Assembly (NCBI RefSeq): GCF_030316885.1
Contig: NZ_JASZYQ010000009.1
Coordinates: 1-64,000, forward strand
Reading direction: 5' to 3'
Length of the DNA stretch: 64,000 nt
From: Variovorax jilinensis
Lineage (GTDB): Bacteria > Pseudomonadota > Gammaproteobacteria > Burkholderiales > Burkholderiaceae_C
The notes beneath the pieces were generated by a model that saw only the letters and a program-made list of their open reading frames with translations, ran no database searches and was not told where the DNA came from. The translations under genes were made by a program, and so were the position numbers. The stretch's first letter is position 1. The number at the start of each line of letters is the position of its first letter. Positions 42,767 to 52,011 of the stretch are shown here, piece by piece.

Positions 42767-43681
42767 ATGTCCATCCCGCCCACACCACCCGTCAATCAGT
42801 TCGAAGGCGGTTGCGTCTTCATCGACGGCGCCTATGCGCCCCTGTCCGAAGCCAAGATTTCCATGTTCGACTGGGGCTTCACGCGCTCGGACGTGACCTA
42901 CGACGTCGCGACGACCTGGCGCGGCAGTTTCTTCCGGCTAGATGCCCACATGGACCGCTTCTTCCATAGCCTGCAGAAGATGCATCTGGCGATCCCGTAC
43001 AGCCGCGCCGAACTGCGCGAGATCCTTCATGGGTGCGTGCGCGCCGGCGGACTCCAGGATGCCTATGTGGCCATGGTCTGCACCCGCGGCGTGCCGCCCA
43101 GGGGCGCGCGCGATCCGCGCCAGGCAGAGAACCGCTTCTATGCCTACGCGCTGCCGTATGTCTGGATCGCCTCGCGCGAGAAGCAGCTCGCAGGGATCGA
43201 CTTGCACGTCAGCCAGCGTGTACGCATCGCGCCTGAGTCGGTCGATCCGACCGTCAAGAACTACCACTGGATGGACCTCGTCCAGTCCATGTTCGACGCC
43301 TACGATCGCGGCCGTGACACAAGTTGCGTGGTGGATTCGCAAGGCCACATCACCGAGGGCCCGGGCTTCAACGTCTTTGCGGTCAGGGATGGCGTGGTGC
43401 ACACGGCCGACCGCGGGGTACTCGAAGGCATTTCGCGCCGCACCGTCATCGAACTCTGCGAGCGGCTCGGCATTCCCTTGCGCGTTGCGCCGCTTCCTGT
43501 TGCCGGCCTTCTCGAGGCCGACGAGGTGTTTCTGACGTCGAGCGGTGGCGGCGTTCTACCCATCGCGAAGATCGACGGCAAGCCACTTCCGGCATTCCCG
43601 GGCCCCGTCACCACACGCCTGTACGACGGCTACTGGGGCCTGCACGACGACCCGGCGTACAGCGATCCTGTCGCGTATTGA
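42767..43681 (+). CDS. Class-IV (fold-type IV) PLP aminotransferase
   Basis: 304-aa enzyme of the D-amino-acid/branched-chain aminotransferase group. The PLP lysine is Lys164 in DPTVKNYHWMDLV. Further signatures are the N-terminal GCVFIDGAYAPLSEAKISMFDWGFTRSDVTYDVATTW, the phosphate-contact ITEGPGFNVFAV and LEGISRRTVIEL, and the VFLTSSGGGVLPI loop. The ATG at 42767 is preceded by AGGAG. (R)-selective amine transaminases and D-amino-acid transaminases share this pattern; the substrate cannot be fixed by eye. It is divergent from TetR, and local substrate-inducible control is likely. Confidence 0.88.
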   Translation: MSIPPTPPVNQFEGGCVFIDGAYAPLSEAKISMFDWGFTRSDVTYDVATTWRGSFFRLDAHMDRFFHSLQKMHLAIPYSRAELREILHGCVRAGGLQDAYVAMVCTRGVPPRGARDPRQAENRFYAYALPYVWIASREKQLAGIDLHVSQRVRIAPESVDPTVKNYHWMDLVQSMFDAYDRGRDTSCVVDSQGHITEGPGFNVFAVRDGVVHTADRGVLEGISRRTVIELCERLGIPLRVAPLPVAGLLEADEVFLTSSGGGVLPIAKIDGKPLPAFPGPVTTRLYDGYWGLHDDPAYSDPVAY

Positions 43682-43764
43682 CGAACGCGTGACCCGTCGC
43701 TATCGCTGTCGATTGGTCGCGAGCACGTGGTTCCGGCCGTCGTGGGGCGGCACTCGCCTGGCAC

Positions 43765-46700
43765 CTACCAGCGCACCCTCAGCCCCAGCGACCCCTGGAT
43801 GGAGTTCTTGACGCGGGCGTCGCCGCCCGACGCCCAGAGCTTCCCGACCTCCCCGTATACGTCCACCCGATTGGACACGGCCATCGTGCCGCCGCCAGCG
43901 AGTTCCGTCGATGTATTGCCGGTCGGGGTCGAGATCTGGGTGAACGACGAGGGGTTTGTAAATCGGAGGACGTCGGTCCCACTCGATGCCCAGTAGACAT
44001 TCACCCGGCCGTAAGGCTGCAGGATTCCCATCGGCGTTGCGTACTGCCCCTTCACGCGCAGGCCGGCGCGAACCAGCCAGGAGCTTTCTGCGTCCTGTTG
44101 GATGCTCGTCGTGAGGACGCGGAACTCATCCATGCTGAGCGTCTGATAGGCGACTTGCAGCTGTGGCTCGAGGAACCAGTTTCCAGTGAGAGCAAACGCC
44201 TTTCCGCCCTCGAGCGAAGCAAGCCAACCGGTCGCCTTCGAGGAAGCATGCACCCCAAGCTGCGGCTCAAGCGTGTAACGCTGGCGGCTGCCCTGGAGAA
44301 CGGCATCCGCGTACCAACCATCGAGCGTTGTGTATGTCCCGTAGACGCCAAGGAACTGGCTGCGCAGGTCGTTGTCGCCGACAGCCAGGTTGGGTACGCC
44401 ACGGGCAAAGCCGGTGACGTCGATGTCACCGTCGAGCTGCCCCACATAGACGCCCGCGCGCCAGCTCTGGTTGGCCCAGACGTCGGTGCCCGCCTGGAAG
44501 CCGTTCATGCGGCCGTCACTGGTCGGGGCGACCGGGCCCTCCTGCCGGATATTGAAATCCGTGCTGAGGATGCGGGCCCAGGCACGGCGCTCCATGCTGG
44601 AGGCCATCGAGCCAGCACTGCCCTTGACGTCGTCATCCCCGATGCGCTGATGCAGGTTTCCAAGCATCGACAGGCTGGCCTGGCGCATCTGGCTGGGGAG
44701 CGCTGCGAGCATAGGCACTTCGACCCGATACGTCGGGATGACGCCCGGGGGAACCGGGGGGACGACATCGCCCGACGGAATCGGCGGAAGCGGCGGATTC
44801 GGAGGAATCGGTGGCTCCGGCGTCGGCAGGCCGGTCTTCAGGTACCAGTTCGTGATGCCGGTGGCCGTCGTGCCAGGCACGAGGTAGTACTCGTACGCAC
44901 CGCCGTCCACGTGACCCCCGGCCAGTGCAAACGCGGCTGCTGCACTCTGCGAGGTGGTGTTCGCACCGTTCAGCCCGGTGATGACCTCGATGCCATTGCC
45001 GGTCGTTGGCGCACCGAGCCCAGCGTCGGTGGTCAACTGCACGGTCGTCCGGCCGCTGGCCACGGCGGCGGGCCCGTTCAAGACAAGGCGGTCTGCGATG
45101 CCTCCCGCGCCTACACCGAGGGCCAGGATGCCGTTGTTGCCGACGTACGGACCCAGGACGCTCAGTGTGTTTCCTGAACCGGCGCCGATCGTCACGGTAC
45201 CTGCGTTGCTCAACGCAGGAAGTGTCTGGGCAAATCCCGCCAGGTCCAAGGTTCCTCCGGATGCCACCACGTGCGCAGAGGCCCCGCTGAAGGTGTTCGC
45301 CGCGCCCGCGCGCAAGGTGCCCGCGTCGACGAGCGTATTGCCTGAATACGTGCTCGGCGCCATCAGCGTGAGGGTTCCGGCGCCGTTTTTCCGCAGTGCG
45401 CCCGCGCCCGAGAGAACGCCGGACCACGTGGCACCCAGTCCGTTCGTGTCGATGGCAGAGGTCGTGGTTGCGGCGAGCATGGCGTTGAGGTCTGTGGTCA
45501 GCGCAGTGCCCGTCACCTGAACGGTCCCGCCAGCGAGATTGAACGCATAGGTCCCGCCCTGGCCTTCGAAGTTGTGCTGCAACGAAGTGCCGCCAACCTG
45601 CAGCGTTCCGCCGTTGAGGTTGTAGACCCCATTTCCGCTTCCAGCGAGATACATGGTGGCGTCACTGGCGATGGTGAGCGTTCCGCCGGTCTGGTTGATG
45701 ACGCCGCTTCCCTGTGCGCTCGCGCCACCAAACGGGTTGCCGACGATGAAGTTGCCAGCGGCGACTGAGACTTGCCCACCGCTGATATTCAAGATCCCGG
45801 TGCTGGGGGTCGTCCCCGCCCCGATGTTGCGGCCGATGATGAAAGCTCCGGCTCCGGTGAACGAGAGCGTGCCGCCGGAGATGTTGTAGGTACCGGTCCC
45901 GCCCTGGTTCCCGATATTGAATGCGGCGCAACGGGCAGCGTCGCCGCATCCGGCGACAACGCGCACCGCGCCTCCGGATTGGTTCACGGTGCCGTTTCCG
46001 CCGAAGGTGCCCACGTTCAATGAGGTGTTCACCTCCAGGTTTCCGCCCGTGACGTTCATGGTCGCAGCACCTGCGGTGGTCGCGCCGGGAACGTTGATGG
46101 GTATGCCGATGGCCAGCGCGCTCACCCGTGTGCCTGCACCTGCAACTGTCTGGGTGAGGGTCCCCTCGCCGACGAGGATCTCGCCCTCGTTCCCATCGCC
46201 AGGCGCCACGCGACCGAGCGTGGCGTTGTCGATTCGCCAGTCGGCGGCGCCCACCTTGATGATCTGCCCGTGGGTCAGCCCCGGCGTGTTCGAGTTGCCC
46301 GCGAGTGCGACGGTCCCGGAGAAGGCCTGGTCGGTCAAGGACAGCACCACCAAGGGCGAATCCTGCGCCGCGATGTTGATGCGTCCGGCGCCCGTGAGAC
46401 CGACAACGAGTTCCCCCGGGACGCCCGTGTTGATGAAACTCGTGCCATCGAAGACCACGATGTTGCCAGGCCCCTCGATGTTGACGATCCCGCCGGCTTC
46501 AACATGCAGGCCATAGCCCTGGAATCGACCGCTACCGTTGACGTTGAGCGTGCCAACGCTTCCGACCCGCATCACGGGGGTTGGCTGCGTCGAAATCAGA
46601 TTGCCTTGCGCGCCGGTGATGGTGAGCGCGCTGGCAACACCCTTCGTCCCGACGGTCACCTGGTTGTAGAGGGCTGGAGTCGTGACGGTCAGGGGGCCGG

Positions 46701-46923
46701 AGTCGACCGATAGCGCTTGTCCGAACACCTTCGTGGGGACGAGCATCTGCGATGCGCAGAGAGCCGAGATTGCCGCCGCAAGCCATCGACGTCGAGCAGA
46801 TGTGTGCGTACGGAGGTGAGGACTTCGCGCCCACCCAAGTTTGGTGCGGCCATCGATGGAGCGCTTGGCGGGCGACGATGTCGCGGGCGTAGCGGGCAAG
46901 AGCAAGTGCAAGTGCAAGAGCAT
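43765..46923 (-). CDS. Type Va autotransporter (large passenger plus beta-barrel)
   Basis: 1052-aa classical autotransporter. A long leader (about 70 residues; SARRRWLAAAISALCASQMLVPTKVFGQA) precedes a right-handed beta-helix-like passenger (about 75-690) made of repeated SGG/NGG turns such as NISGGTLSF, NQTGGTLTI and NLNGGTLQV. A PATR-type segment (GALRKNGAGTLTLMAPSTYSGNTLVDAGTLRAG) follows near 510. A proline linker (about 695-730, PTPEPPIPPNPPLPPIP) leads to the outer-membrane barrel (about 780-1052), which ends in VRW. The ATG at 46923 has AGGAGG upstream. The passenger lacks any obvious protease or adhesin motif; surface adhesion or aggregation is the likely role. Confidence 0.9.
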   Translation of the reverse strand: MLLHLHLLLPATPATSSPAKRSIDGRTKLGWARSPHLRTHTSARRRWLAAAISALCASQMLVPTKVFGQALSVDSGPLTVTTPALYNQVTVGTKGVASALTITGAQGNLISTQPTPVMRVGSVGTLNVNGSGRFQGYGLHVEAGGIVNIEGPGNIVVFDGTSFINTGVPGELVVGLTGAGRINIAAQDSPLVVLSLTDQAFSGTVALAGNSNTPGLTHGQIIKVGAADWRIDNATLGRVAPGDGNEGEILVGEGTLTQTVAGAGTRVSALAIGIPINVPGATTAGAATMNVTGGNLEVNTSLNVGTFGGNGTVNQSGGAVRVVAGCGDAARCAAFNIGNQGGTGTYNISGGTLSFTGAGAFIIGRNIGAGTTPSTGILNISGGQVSVAAGNFIVGNPFGGASAQGSGVINQTGGTLTIASDATMYLAGSGNGVYNLNGGTLQVGGTSLQHNFEGQGGTYAFNLAGGTVQVTGTALTTDLNAMLAATTTSAIDTNGLGATWSGVLSGAGALRKNGAGTLTLMAPSTYSGNTLVDAGTLRAGAANTFSGASAHVVASGGTLDLAGFAQTLPALSNAGTVTIGAGSGNTLSVLGPYVGNNGILALGVGAGGIADRLVLNGPAAVASGRTTVQLTTDAGLGAPTTGNGIEVITGLNGANTTSQSAAAAFALAGGHVDGGAYEYYLVPGTTATGITNWYLKTGLPTPEPPIPPNPPLPPIPSGDVVPPVPPGVIPTYRVEVPMLAALPSQMRQASLSMLGNLHQRIGDDDVKGSAGSMASSMERRAWARILSTDFNIRQEGPVAPTSDGRMNGFQAGTDVWANQSWRAGVYVGQLDGDIDVTGFARGVPNLAVGDNDLRSQFLGVYGTYTTLDGWYADAVLQGSRQRYTLEPQLGVHASSKATGWLASLEGGKAFALTGNWFLEPQLQVAYQTLSMDEFRVLTTSIQQDAESSWLVRAGLRVKGQYATPMGILQPYGRVNVYWASSGTDVLRFTNPSSFTQISTPTGNTSTELAGGGTMAVSNRVDVYGEVGKLWASGGDARVKNSIQGSLGLRVRW

Positions 46924-47342
46924 CTTTGGCCTCCTGAAGCCCCTCCGTGGGCAGCCGCGACCTTACTCCTGCCTGACTCATCTGCAAAGTGACTTGCGCC
47001 AAAGAGAAGGCACTTTTTTGGCTGCAAAGCAAAAGTCGAATGCCGGTGCCGGAAAAGACGGGATTGGCAGCGTCTTTCCAAGCGCATCCCGATATTGGCT
47101 AAGTCCCGCCGGGTTAAGAACCTGCCGCGTGCCCACGTTGGAAGGCGCCGCCGAGTGGCGGCTTTTCGGGCAAATTGTGCCCAGCCTGCGACCGTCCGTT
47201 CCCGGCCGAACTGAGTCTCGGACGTTGCCGAGCGAAGGGCAGCGACCGCCAAGGCAGTGGCCGATCCCGACGCAATCCAGGTTGCCAGAGCAGGCCCCGG
47301 TCTGCAGCGTCCGCGACCCGAGGACTCTTTTCGGACGAAGAC
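46924..47342. other. Intergenic region (419 bp), no gene seen
   Basis: Lies between the autotransporter start and the stop of the second SulP gene (both minus strand). It holds the autotransporter promoter region, including AT-richer sequence around 46985-47035. Open frames here look like shadows with no coding character. Confidence 0.6.
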
Positions 47343-49124
47343 TCAGGACTCGATTCCCGACTCCCCGTCTTCCGGCTGATGCGCGGCGAGATAGCCGCTG
47401 ACCGCAACCTCGATCGTGGGAAAGAACGTTTTCTCGCCGAGCCGCGCGACCAGTCCGAATCGCCGCAACTTGTCCTTGACGGGGTCCTTGAGTTCGGCGA
47501 AGACGAACTCGATGCCCGATGCGCGCAGGGTGTCGCCCAGTTCCGCCAGCATGTCGGCGGCAGTCACGTCGACATTCGTGATGGGTTCGGCCGCGACGAC
47601 CAGCCTGCGGACCGGGGTCGGAGATGCCGCCACTGCATCGAGCACCCGCTCATGGAACAGCTCGGAATTGGCGAAGAACAAGGGGGCGTCCCATCTGAAC
47701 ATGACCAGACCGGGAAACTGGCGTGCCTGCGGGTACCGGGTGATGTCGTGGTAGCCCCGCAGCCCCTCGGTGCATCCGAGAACGGCTGAGTACGGGCGCC
47801 AGGCCGCCCACAGGAATTCGAGGATGGCAATCACTATCGCCAATCCGATGCCCTGGATCGCACCGAAGATGGCGACCCCGGCGGTGCAGGCCATCGAAAG
47901 CCAGAACTCCCAGCGCTGGATGCGATAGATGCGTCGAAGGTCGGTGATCTCGATGAGGCCGATGGCCGATGCGATCACCACCGCTGCGAGCGCGCTGCCC
48001 GGCAGGTTCCTCAGCAGATCCGGCGCCACGACCAGCAACATGGCAACCGTCATTGCACCCACGACGCCGGTCACCTGGGTCCTGGCACCCGCGGCCTCGG
48101 CGACGGGCGTGCGCGACGAGCTGCTGCTGATCGGGAAGCCCTGGAAGAGACCGGCGGCGAGGTTGGCCGCACCCAGGCCCACCATCTCCTGGTTCGGGTC
48201 GACGTAGGTGCGCGTGCGCGCTGCGTACACGCGCGAGAGCACGCTGGTGTCGGCAAAGGACACCAGCGCCACGGCGCAGCCACCCACCAGCACGGGCGGC
48301 AAGTCGGCCATGGTGATGCGCGGGATGGCGAACGAGGGAAGACCTTGAGGCAGGGCGCCGAGAACCGATACGTCCGCGCGTGCCGCGAGATCCAGCCATC
48401 CGACCGCAAGGGTGGCCCCGACCACGGCGATCAGGACGCCGGGAAGCCGCTTCTGGCCCTTGAGCAACAGGATGGTCACCAGCGCACCTGCGCCGACCAT
48501 GAATGCGGTCCAGTTGGTCTTTCCGCCGGCCAACGCGGTCGCGATCGACCAGAGGCCCCTCAGCGGCCCGTCGTTCTCGCTGGAGAACCCGAAGAGCTTG
48601 GGCAGCTGACTGATCATGACCGTCAGTGCAATGCCGTTCATGTAGCCGTAGCGGATGGGCTTGGACAGAAGTTCGGTCACGAACCCCAACCGCGCGACGC
48701 CGGCCAGGATGCACACCAGCCCCGAGACCATCGCCATCATGCTCGCCAGTGCGACCGCGCGAAGCGGGTCTCCGCCCGACAGTGGCAGGACGACGGCCAG
48801 GATGACGGCGGCGAGCGAGGAGTCGGGCCCCAGCACCAGAATCCGGCTCGGCCCGAACAGCGCGTAGGCGAGCAGCGGGACGATGGTGGCGTAAAGCCCG
48901 TAGATGCCCGGCACGCCGGAGGCCACCGCGTACGCGATGCCGACGGGCACCAGCATCGTGGTCAGCACCAGGCCGGCCACGATGTCATGCCGCAACCAGG
49001 CCCGCTGATAACTGCGAAGCATGCGAACGCCTGGCAGCCAGCGATCCCAGCCGACCCGCTCGGCAGCGTGCCGAGCCGACCGTTCGTGTCCGCGAGCAGG
49101 AGGGGGAGGGCTCGAATCGCTCAT
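47343..49124 (-). CDS. SulP-family anion transporter with STAS domain (second copy)
   Basis: 593-aa inner-membrane SulP permease. The signature LVLTTMLVPVGIAYAVASGVPGIYGLYATIVPLLAYALFG is at about 52-90. The conserved GLGAANLAAGLFQGFPISSSSSRTPVAEAAGARTQVTGVVGA follows, and a C-terminal STAS domain spans about 450-575 (VRRLVVAAEPITNVDVTAADML). It differs clearly from the SulP at 34486, so it is not a recent duplicate. The ATG at 49124 overlaps, in ATGA fashion, the stop of a damaged small frame upstream (49121-49484). Likely substrates are sulfate, bicarbonate or C4-dicarboxylates. Confidence 0.9.
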   Translation of the reverse strand: MSDSSPPPPARGHERSARHAAERVGWDRWLPGVRMLRSYQRAWLRHDIVAGLVLTTMLVPVGIAYAVASGVPGIYGLYATIVPLLAYALFGPSRILVLGPDSSLAAVILAVVLPLSGGDPLRAVALASMMAMVSGLVCILAGVARLGFVTELLSKPIRYGYMNGIALTVMISQLPKLFGFSSENDGPLRGLWSIATALAGGKTNWTAFMVGAGALVTILLLKGQKRLPGVLIAVVGATLAVGWLDLAARADVSVLGALPQGLPSFAIPRITMADLPPVLVGGCAVALVSFADTSVLSRVYAARTRTYVDPNQEMVGLGAANLAAGLFQGFPISSSSSRTPVAEAAGARTQVTGVVGAMTVAMLLVVAPDLLRNLPGSALAAVVIASAIGLIEITDLRRIYRIQRWEFWLSMACTAGVAIFGAIQGIGLAIVIAILEFLWAAWRPYSAVLGCTEGLRGYHDITRYPQARQFPGLVMFRWDAPLFFANSELFHERVLDAVAASPTPVRRLVVAAEPITNVDVTAADMLAELGDTLRASGIEFVFAELKDPVKDKLRRFGLVARLGEKTFFPTIEVAVSGYLAAHQPEDGESGIES

Positions 49125-49484
49125 GGAAATCCGTCTCCCTCGGCATCGTTCGCTGAGCCGTCCTTGGGGCGGGATGCCGCCACGTCTTCATCCTCGAGCA
49201 TTCCGAAATCCTTCCAGGTCTGCGGCCGGCTCCGCGAAACCTCGCGCCTGCGCCGGGCGCGAGGACTTGCGGCATCGACGCTGCAGGCAAGCCAGATCGC
49301 GTGGCCCCGTGTCCGAACAACTCGTCGATGGCCAGACAGAGGTTTGACGATCGCTCCTTGTGCTCGAGCCAGCTGTCCGGGGAGTAGCAGGCGATGGCTC
49401 CACGGATTTGCAGCGCGACGTACAGGACTTCCGATCGCGTCAGTCCCGTCGCCGGACAAGCGACGAGTTGGTTTTCTCCGTCAT
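49121..49484 (-). pseudogene. Possible frameshifted small gene upstream of SulP
   Basis: A plausible start (ATG 49484, MTEKTNSSLVRR) is followed in another frame by convincing protein sequence, EVLYVALQIRGAIACYSPDSW and LCLAIDELFG (about 49430-49330). In a third frame comes SRPQTWKDFGMLEDEDVAASRPKD, whose stop (49121-49123) overlaps the SulP ATG as ATGA. No single frame covers all of this. The pieces suggest one gene of about 115-120 codons broken by two frameshifts, or sequence errors. The function of an intact version is unknown; it would have been translationally coupled to the transporter. Confidence 0.35.
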
Positions 49485-49548
49485 GCTAATCGTCGCGGCG
49501 GCAAGCAGTGCTTAGTTGCCCTTGTAGAAGGCGCGGTCGTTCACCGAC

Positions 49549-49704
49549 CTACTTGGCGGCGAGGTCCTGACGAATGGTCTCGCCCGACTTGGAGATCTGC
49601 AAACGCATCGCCAGATCGACATCGGACTGCCAGCGCCCGCGCATGTAGATCGCCACGGCGGCAATCAAGATGACCGACCCGGCGATCCAGAGATTCAGAG
49701 CCAT
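49549..49704 (-). CDS. Small single-span membrane protein (51 aa), tentative
   Basis: Begins MALNLWIAGSVILIAAVAIY, one clear transmembrane helix, followed by a cytoplasmic helix (RGRWQSDVDLAMRLQISKSG). The frame is open further upstream but that part is arginine- and serine-rich and looks like a shadow. No strong ribosome binding site is visible. It follows another small gene (49748-49993) in the same direction. No function assigned. Confidence 0.4.
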   Translation of the reverse strand: MALNLWIAGSVILIAAVAIYMRGRWQSDVDLAMRLQISKSGETIRQDLAAK

Positions 49705-49747
49705 GCGCTTCGCTCGCGGGCTGCACCCGAGTTTCGGCAGCGGGACA

Positions 49748-49993
49748 TCAGAACTGACCCTGACCGTCACCCGTTCGATCGTGGACCCAACGAACGGCCT
49801 GCTGCTGCGCATGGCGATGCGCTTCAGCCGCACTGCCATACGGCTCGGCATCGTCGGGCAGGGCCATTTGCTGCAAGTTCGGCAACCCGTGCTCGTACTT
49901 GACGTGAGGTTGGAACAGATCCGGCGCAACCTGTTCCACGCTGCAGATGAAGCTGCACCCGCGGTAGATGAAGCGGGCGTCGTTTGGATTCAT
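49748..49993 (-). CDS. Small hypothetical protein (81 aa)
   Basis: Starts MNPNDARFIYRGCSFICSVEQV and continues KYEHGLPNLQQMALPDDAEPYG, ending in AHRHAQQQAVRWVHDRTGDGQGQF. The composition is protein-like and unlike the shadows in other frames. It shows a small beta-sheet domain followed by an amphipathic helix. I do not recognise the family; small orphan proteins of this kind are common in Comamonadaceae. The ATG at 49993 is chosen over the long upstream extension, which lacks coding character. Confidence 0.5.
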   Translation of the reverse strand: MNPNDARFIYRGCSFICSVEQVAPDLFQPHVKYEHGLPNLQQMALPDDAEPYGSAAEAHRHAQQQAVRWVHDRTGDGQGQF

Positions 49994-50389
49994 GATGTTC
50001 CGAGGGGTCGCACGAATGCGATGCAAAGTTGAGCAAGGGCTGCGCGGTGCCGGGGCCACCATTGACTGGGCAGAGATGGCCGAGAGGCCGAGAGCCGCGG
50101 CGATGCCAGGGAAGTTATCGCGCGCGATGCGTACCAGGCGTAGGAGAGCTTCGCGACCGCCTCCAGCCAGAATACGCCTCGATGCGGGCCATGGGGGCGC
50201 GTAGGCGTGCGACTCCGATGCGCGCGCCCCTGGGCTGATGGCGCGGCTGTAGGCCATCACGCCGCCACTCTGTAGGCACACGAGCGTTTTATGGCGGGAG
50301 GATCAAGAGTCAGACATCCACCCGATACCATTCACCGCCGCCGCCAGGGCTCGGGGCGTCGGCAGCCAGAAACATGCTTGAGGATCAGA
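49994..50389. other. Intergenic region (396 bp) upstream of the stressosome operon
   Basis: No convincing gene on either strand. It must contain the promoter of the rsbR operon and possibly that of the small minus-strand genes. I could not identify a clear -35/-10 pair, a sigma-specific element or a copy of the 22-bp motif here. Confidence 0.55.
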
Positions 50390-51235
50390 ATGAACAACGA
50401 ATTCGACGCGCTGCTCGGCGCGCTGCGGGACGAGGAAGACAGTGTCGTCGAGGCATGGCTGGCGGCGTTGCCGCCGGTCGACCCTGCGGGCCGGCGCGCG
50501 ATGCAGGGCGAGGCCACGGAGATCCTCCGCAAACTGCGTGATGGCTTGCAGGCGGGGTCGGATCCGTTGCGGCTCGAGGCGCCCGAATGGGCGGAACTGC
50601 GTGAAGTGTTGGCCTCGCTCTCGCGGTCGCGGGCGGCGCAAGGCCAGTCCGCCGGCGAGACCAGCGTCTTCGTGCTGGGGTTCAAGAAGCCGCTGTTCAC
50701 CGCGATCCAGAAGCGGCTGGCTGCGCAGCCCGAGGCCATGGCCGCGGCGCTCTGGGCCGGTTCCGCCGCGGTCGACAAGCTGGCCCAGCACACGGCCTCG
50801 ACCTTCCAGCTGGCCCGCGAAGAAATCATCCGGCGTCAGCAGGAAGAACTGCTGGAGTTGTCGACGCCCGTCGTCAAGCTGTGGGAGGGCGTGCTGGCCG
50901 TGCCGATGATCGGGGTGCTGGACAGCAGCCGCACGCAGATCGTCATGGAGGCCCTGCTGCAGCGCATCGTCGACACCGGATCGGCGCTGGCGATCATCGA
51001 CATCACCGGCGTGCCCACGGTGGACACCCTGGTCGCGCAGCATCTGCTCAAGACCGTCACCGCCATTCGTCTCATGGGCGCCGATTGCATCATCAGCGGC
51101 ATCCGCCCGCAGATCGCGCAAACCATCGTGCACCTGGGCATCGATCTGCAAGGGGTCAGCACGAAGGCCACCCTGGCCGATGCGCTCTCGCTCGCGCTGC
51201 ACAAGACCGGCTGGCGCATCACGCGCGGCGACTAG
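50390..51235 (+). CDS. rsbR: RsbR-type stressosome scaffold/sensor (RsbRD-N plus STAS)
   Basis: 281-aa protein. An N-terminal RsbRD-like sensory domain (about 10-150, DEEDSVVEAWLAALPPVDPAGRRAM) is joined by the linker REEIIRRQQEELLELSTPVVKLWEGVLAVPMIG to a C-terminal STAS domain (about 165-275). In the STAS domain IIDITGVPTVDTLVAQHLLKT holds Thr213, corresponding to a phosphorylated threonine of Bacillus RsbR. RsbR forms the stressosome shell with RsbS and receives signals through its N-domain. The ATG at 50390 has AGGA upstream. First gene of a six-gene overlapping operon. Confidence 0.9.
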   Translation: MNNEFDALLGALRDEEDSVVEAWLAALPPVDPAGRRAMQGEATEILRKLRDGLQAGSDPLRLEAPEWAELREVLASLSRSRAAQGQSAGETSVFVLGFKKPLFTAIQKRLAAQPEAMAAALWAGSAAVDKLAQHTASTFQLAREEIIRRQQEELLELSTPVVKLWEGVLAVPMIGVLDSSRTQIVMEALLQRIVDTGSALAIIDITGVPTVDTLVAQHLLKTVTAIRLMGADCIISGIRPQIAQTIVHLGIDLQGVSTKATLADALSLALHKTGWRITRGD

Positions 51236-51242
51236 GAGCCCC

Positions 51243-51617
51243 ATGGACCGCATTCCCATCCTCCGCATGGGCGAAACCCTGCTGGTCACGATCCAGGTCG
51301 ACATGCAGGACCAGACCGCATTGACCCTTCAGGACGACCTGGCCGAGCGAATCGCCCGGACTGGTGCCTCAGGCGTGATGATTGACATCTCGGCGCTCGA
51401 GATCGTTGACTCCTTCGTCGGCCGCATGCTGACCAGCATCTCGGGCATCGCGCGCATCCTGTCGGCCACCACGGTGGTGGTGGGCATGCAGCCCGCGGTG
51501 GCCATCACGCTGGTCGAGCTGGGGCTGTCGCTCGAGGGCGTGCGTACCGCACTTGACGTCGAGCGCGGCATGCAGTTGCTGCAGCACGCCCGCGAGGAGC
51601 GCTCCCTTGGCCGCTGA
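51243..51617 (+). CDS. rsbS: RsbS-type STAS antagonist
   Basis: 124-aa single STAS domain, the stressosome core component that sequesters RsbT. The phosphorylation site Ser57 is in IDISALEIVDSFVGRML, matching Bacillus RsbS Ser59 in the D-S-F motif. The remainder (VVGMQPAVAITLVELGLSLEGVRTALDVERGM) follows the family. It lies 7 nt after rsbR, and its end overlaps the rsbT start by 11 nt. Confidence 0.92.
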   Translation: MDRIPILRMGETLLVTIQVDMQDQTALTLQDDLAERIARTGASGVMIDISALEIVDSFVGRMLTSISGIARILSATTVVVGMQPAVAITLVELGLSLEGVRTALDVERGMQLLQHAREERSLGR

Positions 51618-52011
51618 GCCCGCCGGCACGCTCCCCCTGCACTCCGAGCAGAACATCGTGGCCAGTCGGCAGATGGTGCGCACACTGTGCCAAGACCTGA
51701 AGCTGTCACTCGTCGACCAGACCAAGATGATCACCGCCGCGAGCGAACTGTCTCGCAACACGCTGATTCATGGCGGTGGCGGCACCATGCGGTGGGAATT
51801 CGTCGAGCGAAACGGGCGGCGTGGGCTGCAACTGCACTTCGAGGATCAAGGGCCGGGCATCGCCGATCTCGCGCTGGCGCTGACCGATGGCTGGACCAGT
51901 GGCTCGGGCATGGGCCTGGGCCTGCCAGGCAGCAAGCGGCTGGTGAACGACTTTGACCTTCACACCGTCCCGGGCCAGGGAACCCGCGTGAGCATCACGA
52001 AGTGGAAATAG
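51607..52011 (+). CDS. rsbT: RsbT-type serine/threonine switch kinase
   Basis: 134-aa GHKL-fold kinase that phosphorylates RsbS and RsbR and, when released, activates a downstream partner. It has the N-box SELSRNTLIHGGGG, the G1 box DQGPGI and the G2 loop GSGMGLGLPGSKRLV. The TTG start at 51607 is preceded by GAGGAG at 6 nt, and the resulting length equals that of Bacillus RsbT (133 aa). The downstream target in this operon is probably the ATPase-PP2C fusion protein or the kinases that follow, since no sigma factor gene is present. Confidence 0.92.
   Translation: MAAEPAGTLPLHSEQNIVASRQMVRTLCQDLKLSLVDQTKMITAASELSRNTLIHGGGGTMRWEFVERNGRRGLQLHFEDQGPGIADLALALTDGWTSGSGMGLGLPGSKRLVNDFDLHTVPGQGTRVSITKWK

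Noticed and set aside
46841..47401. Plus-strand frame of 186 codons in the autotransporter upstream region
   Set aside because: Spans the 5' end of the autotransporter gene and the SulP 3' end in antisense, with no protein-like pattern.
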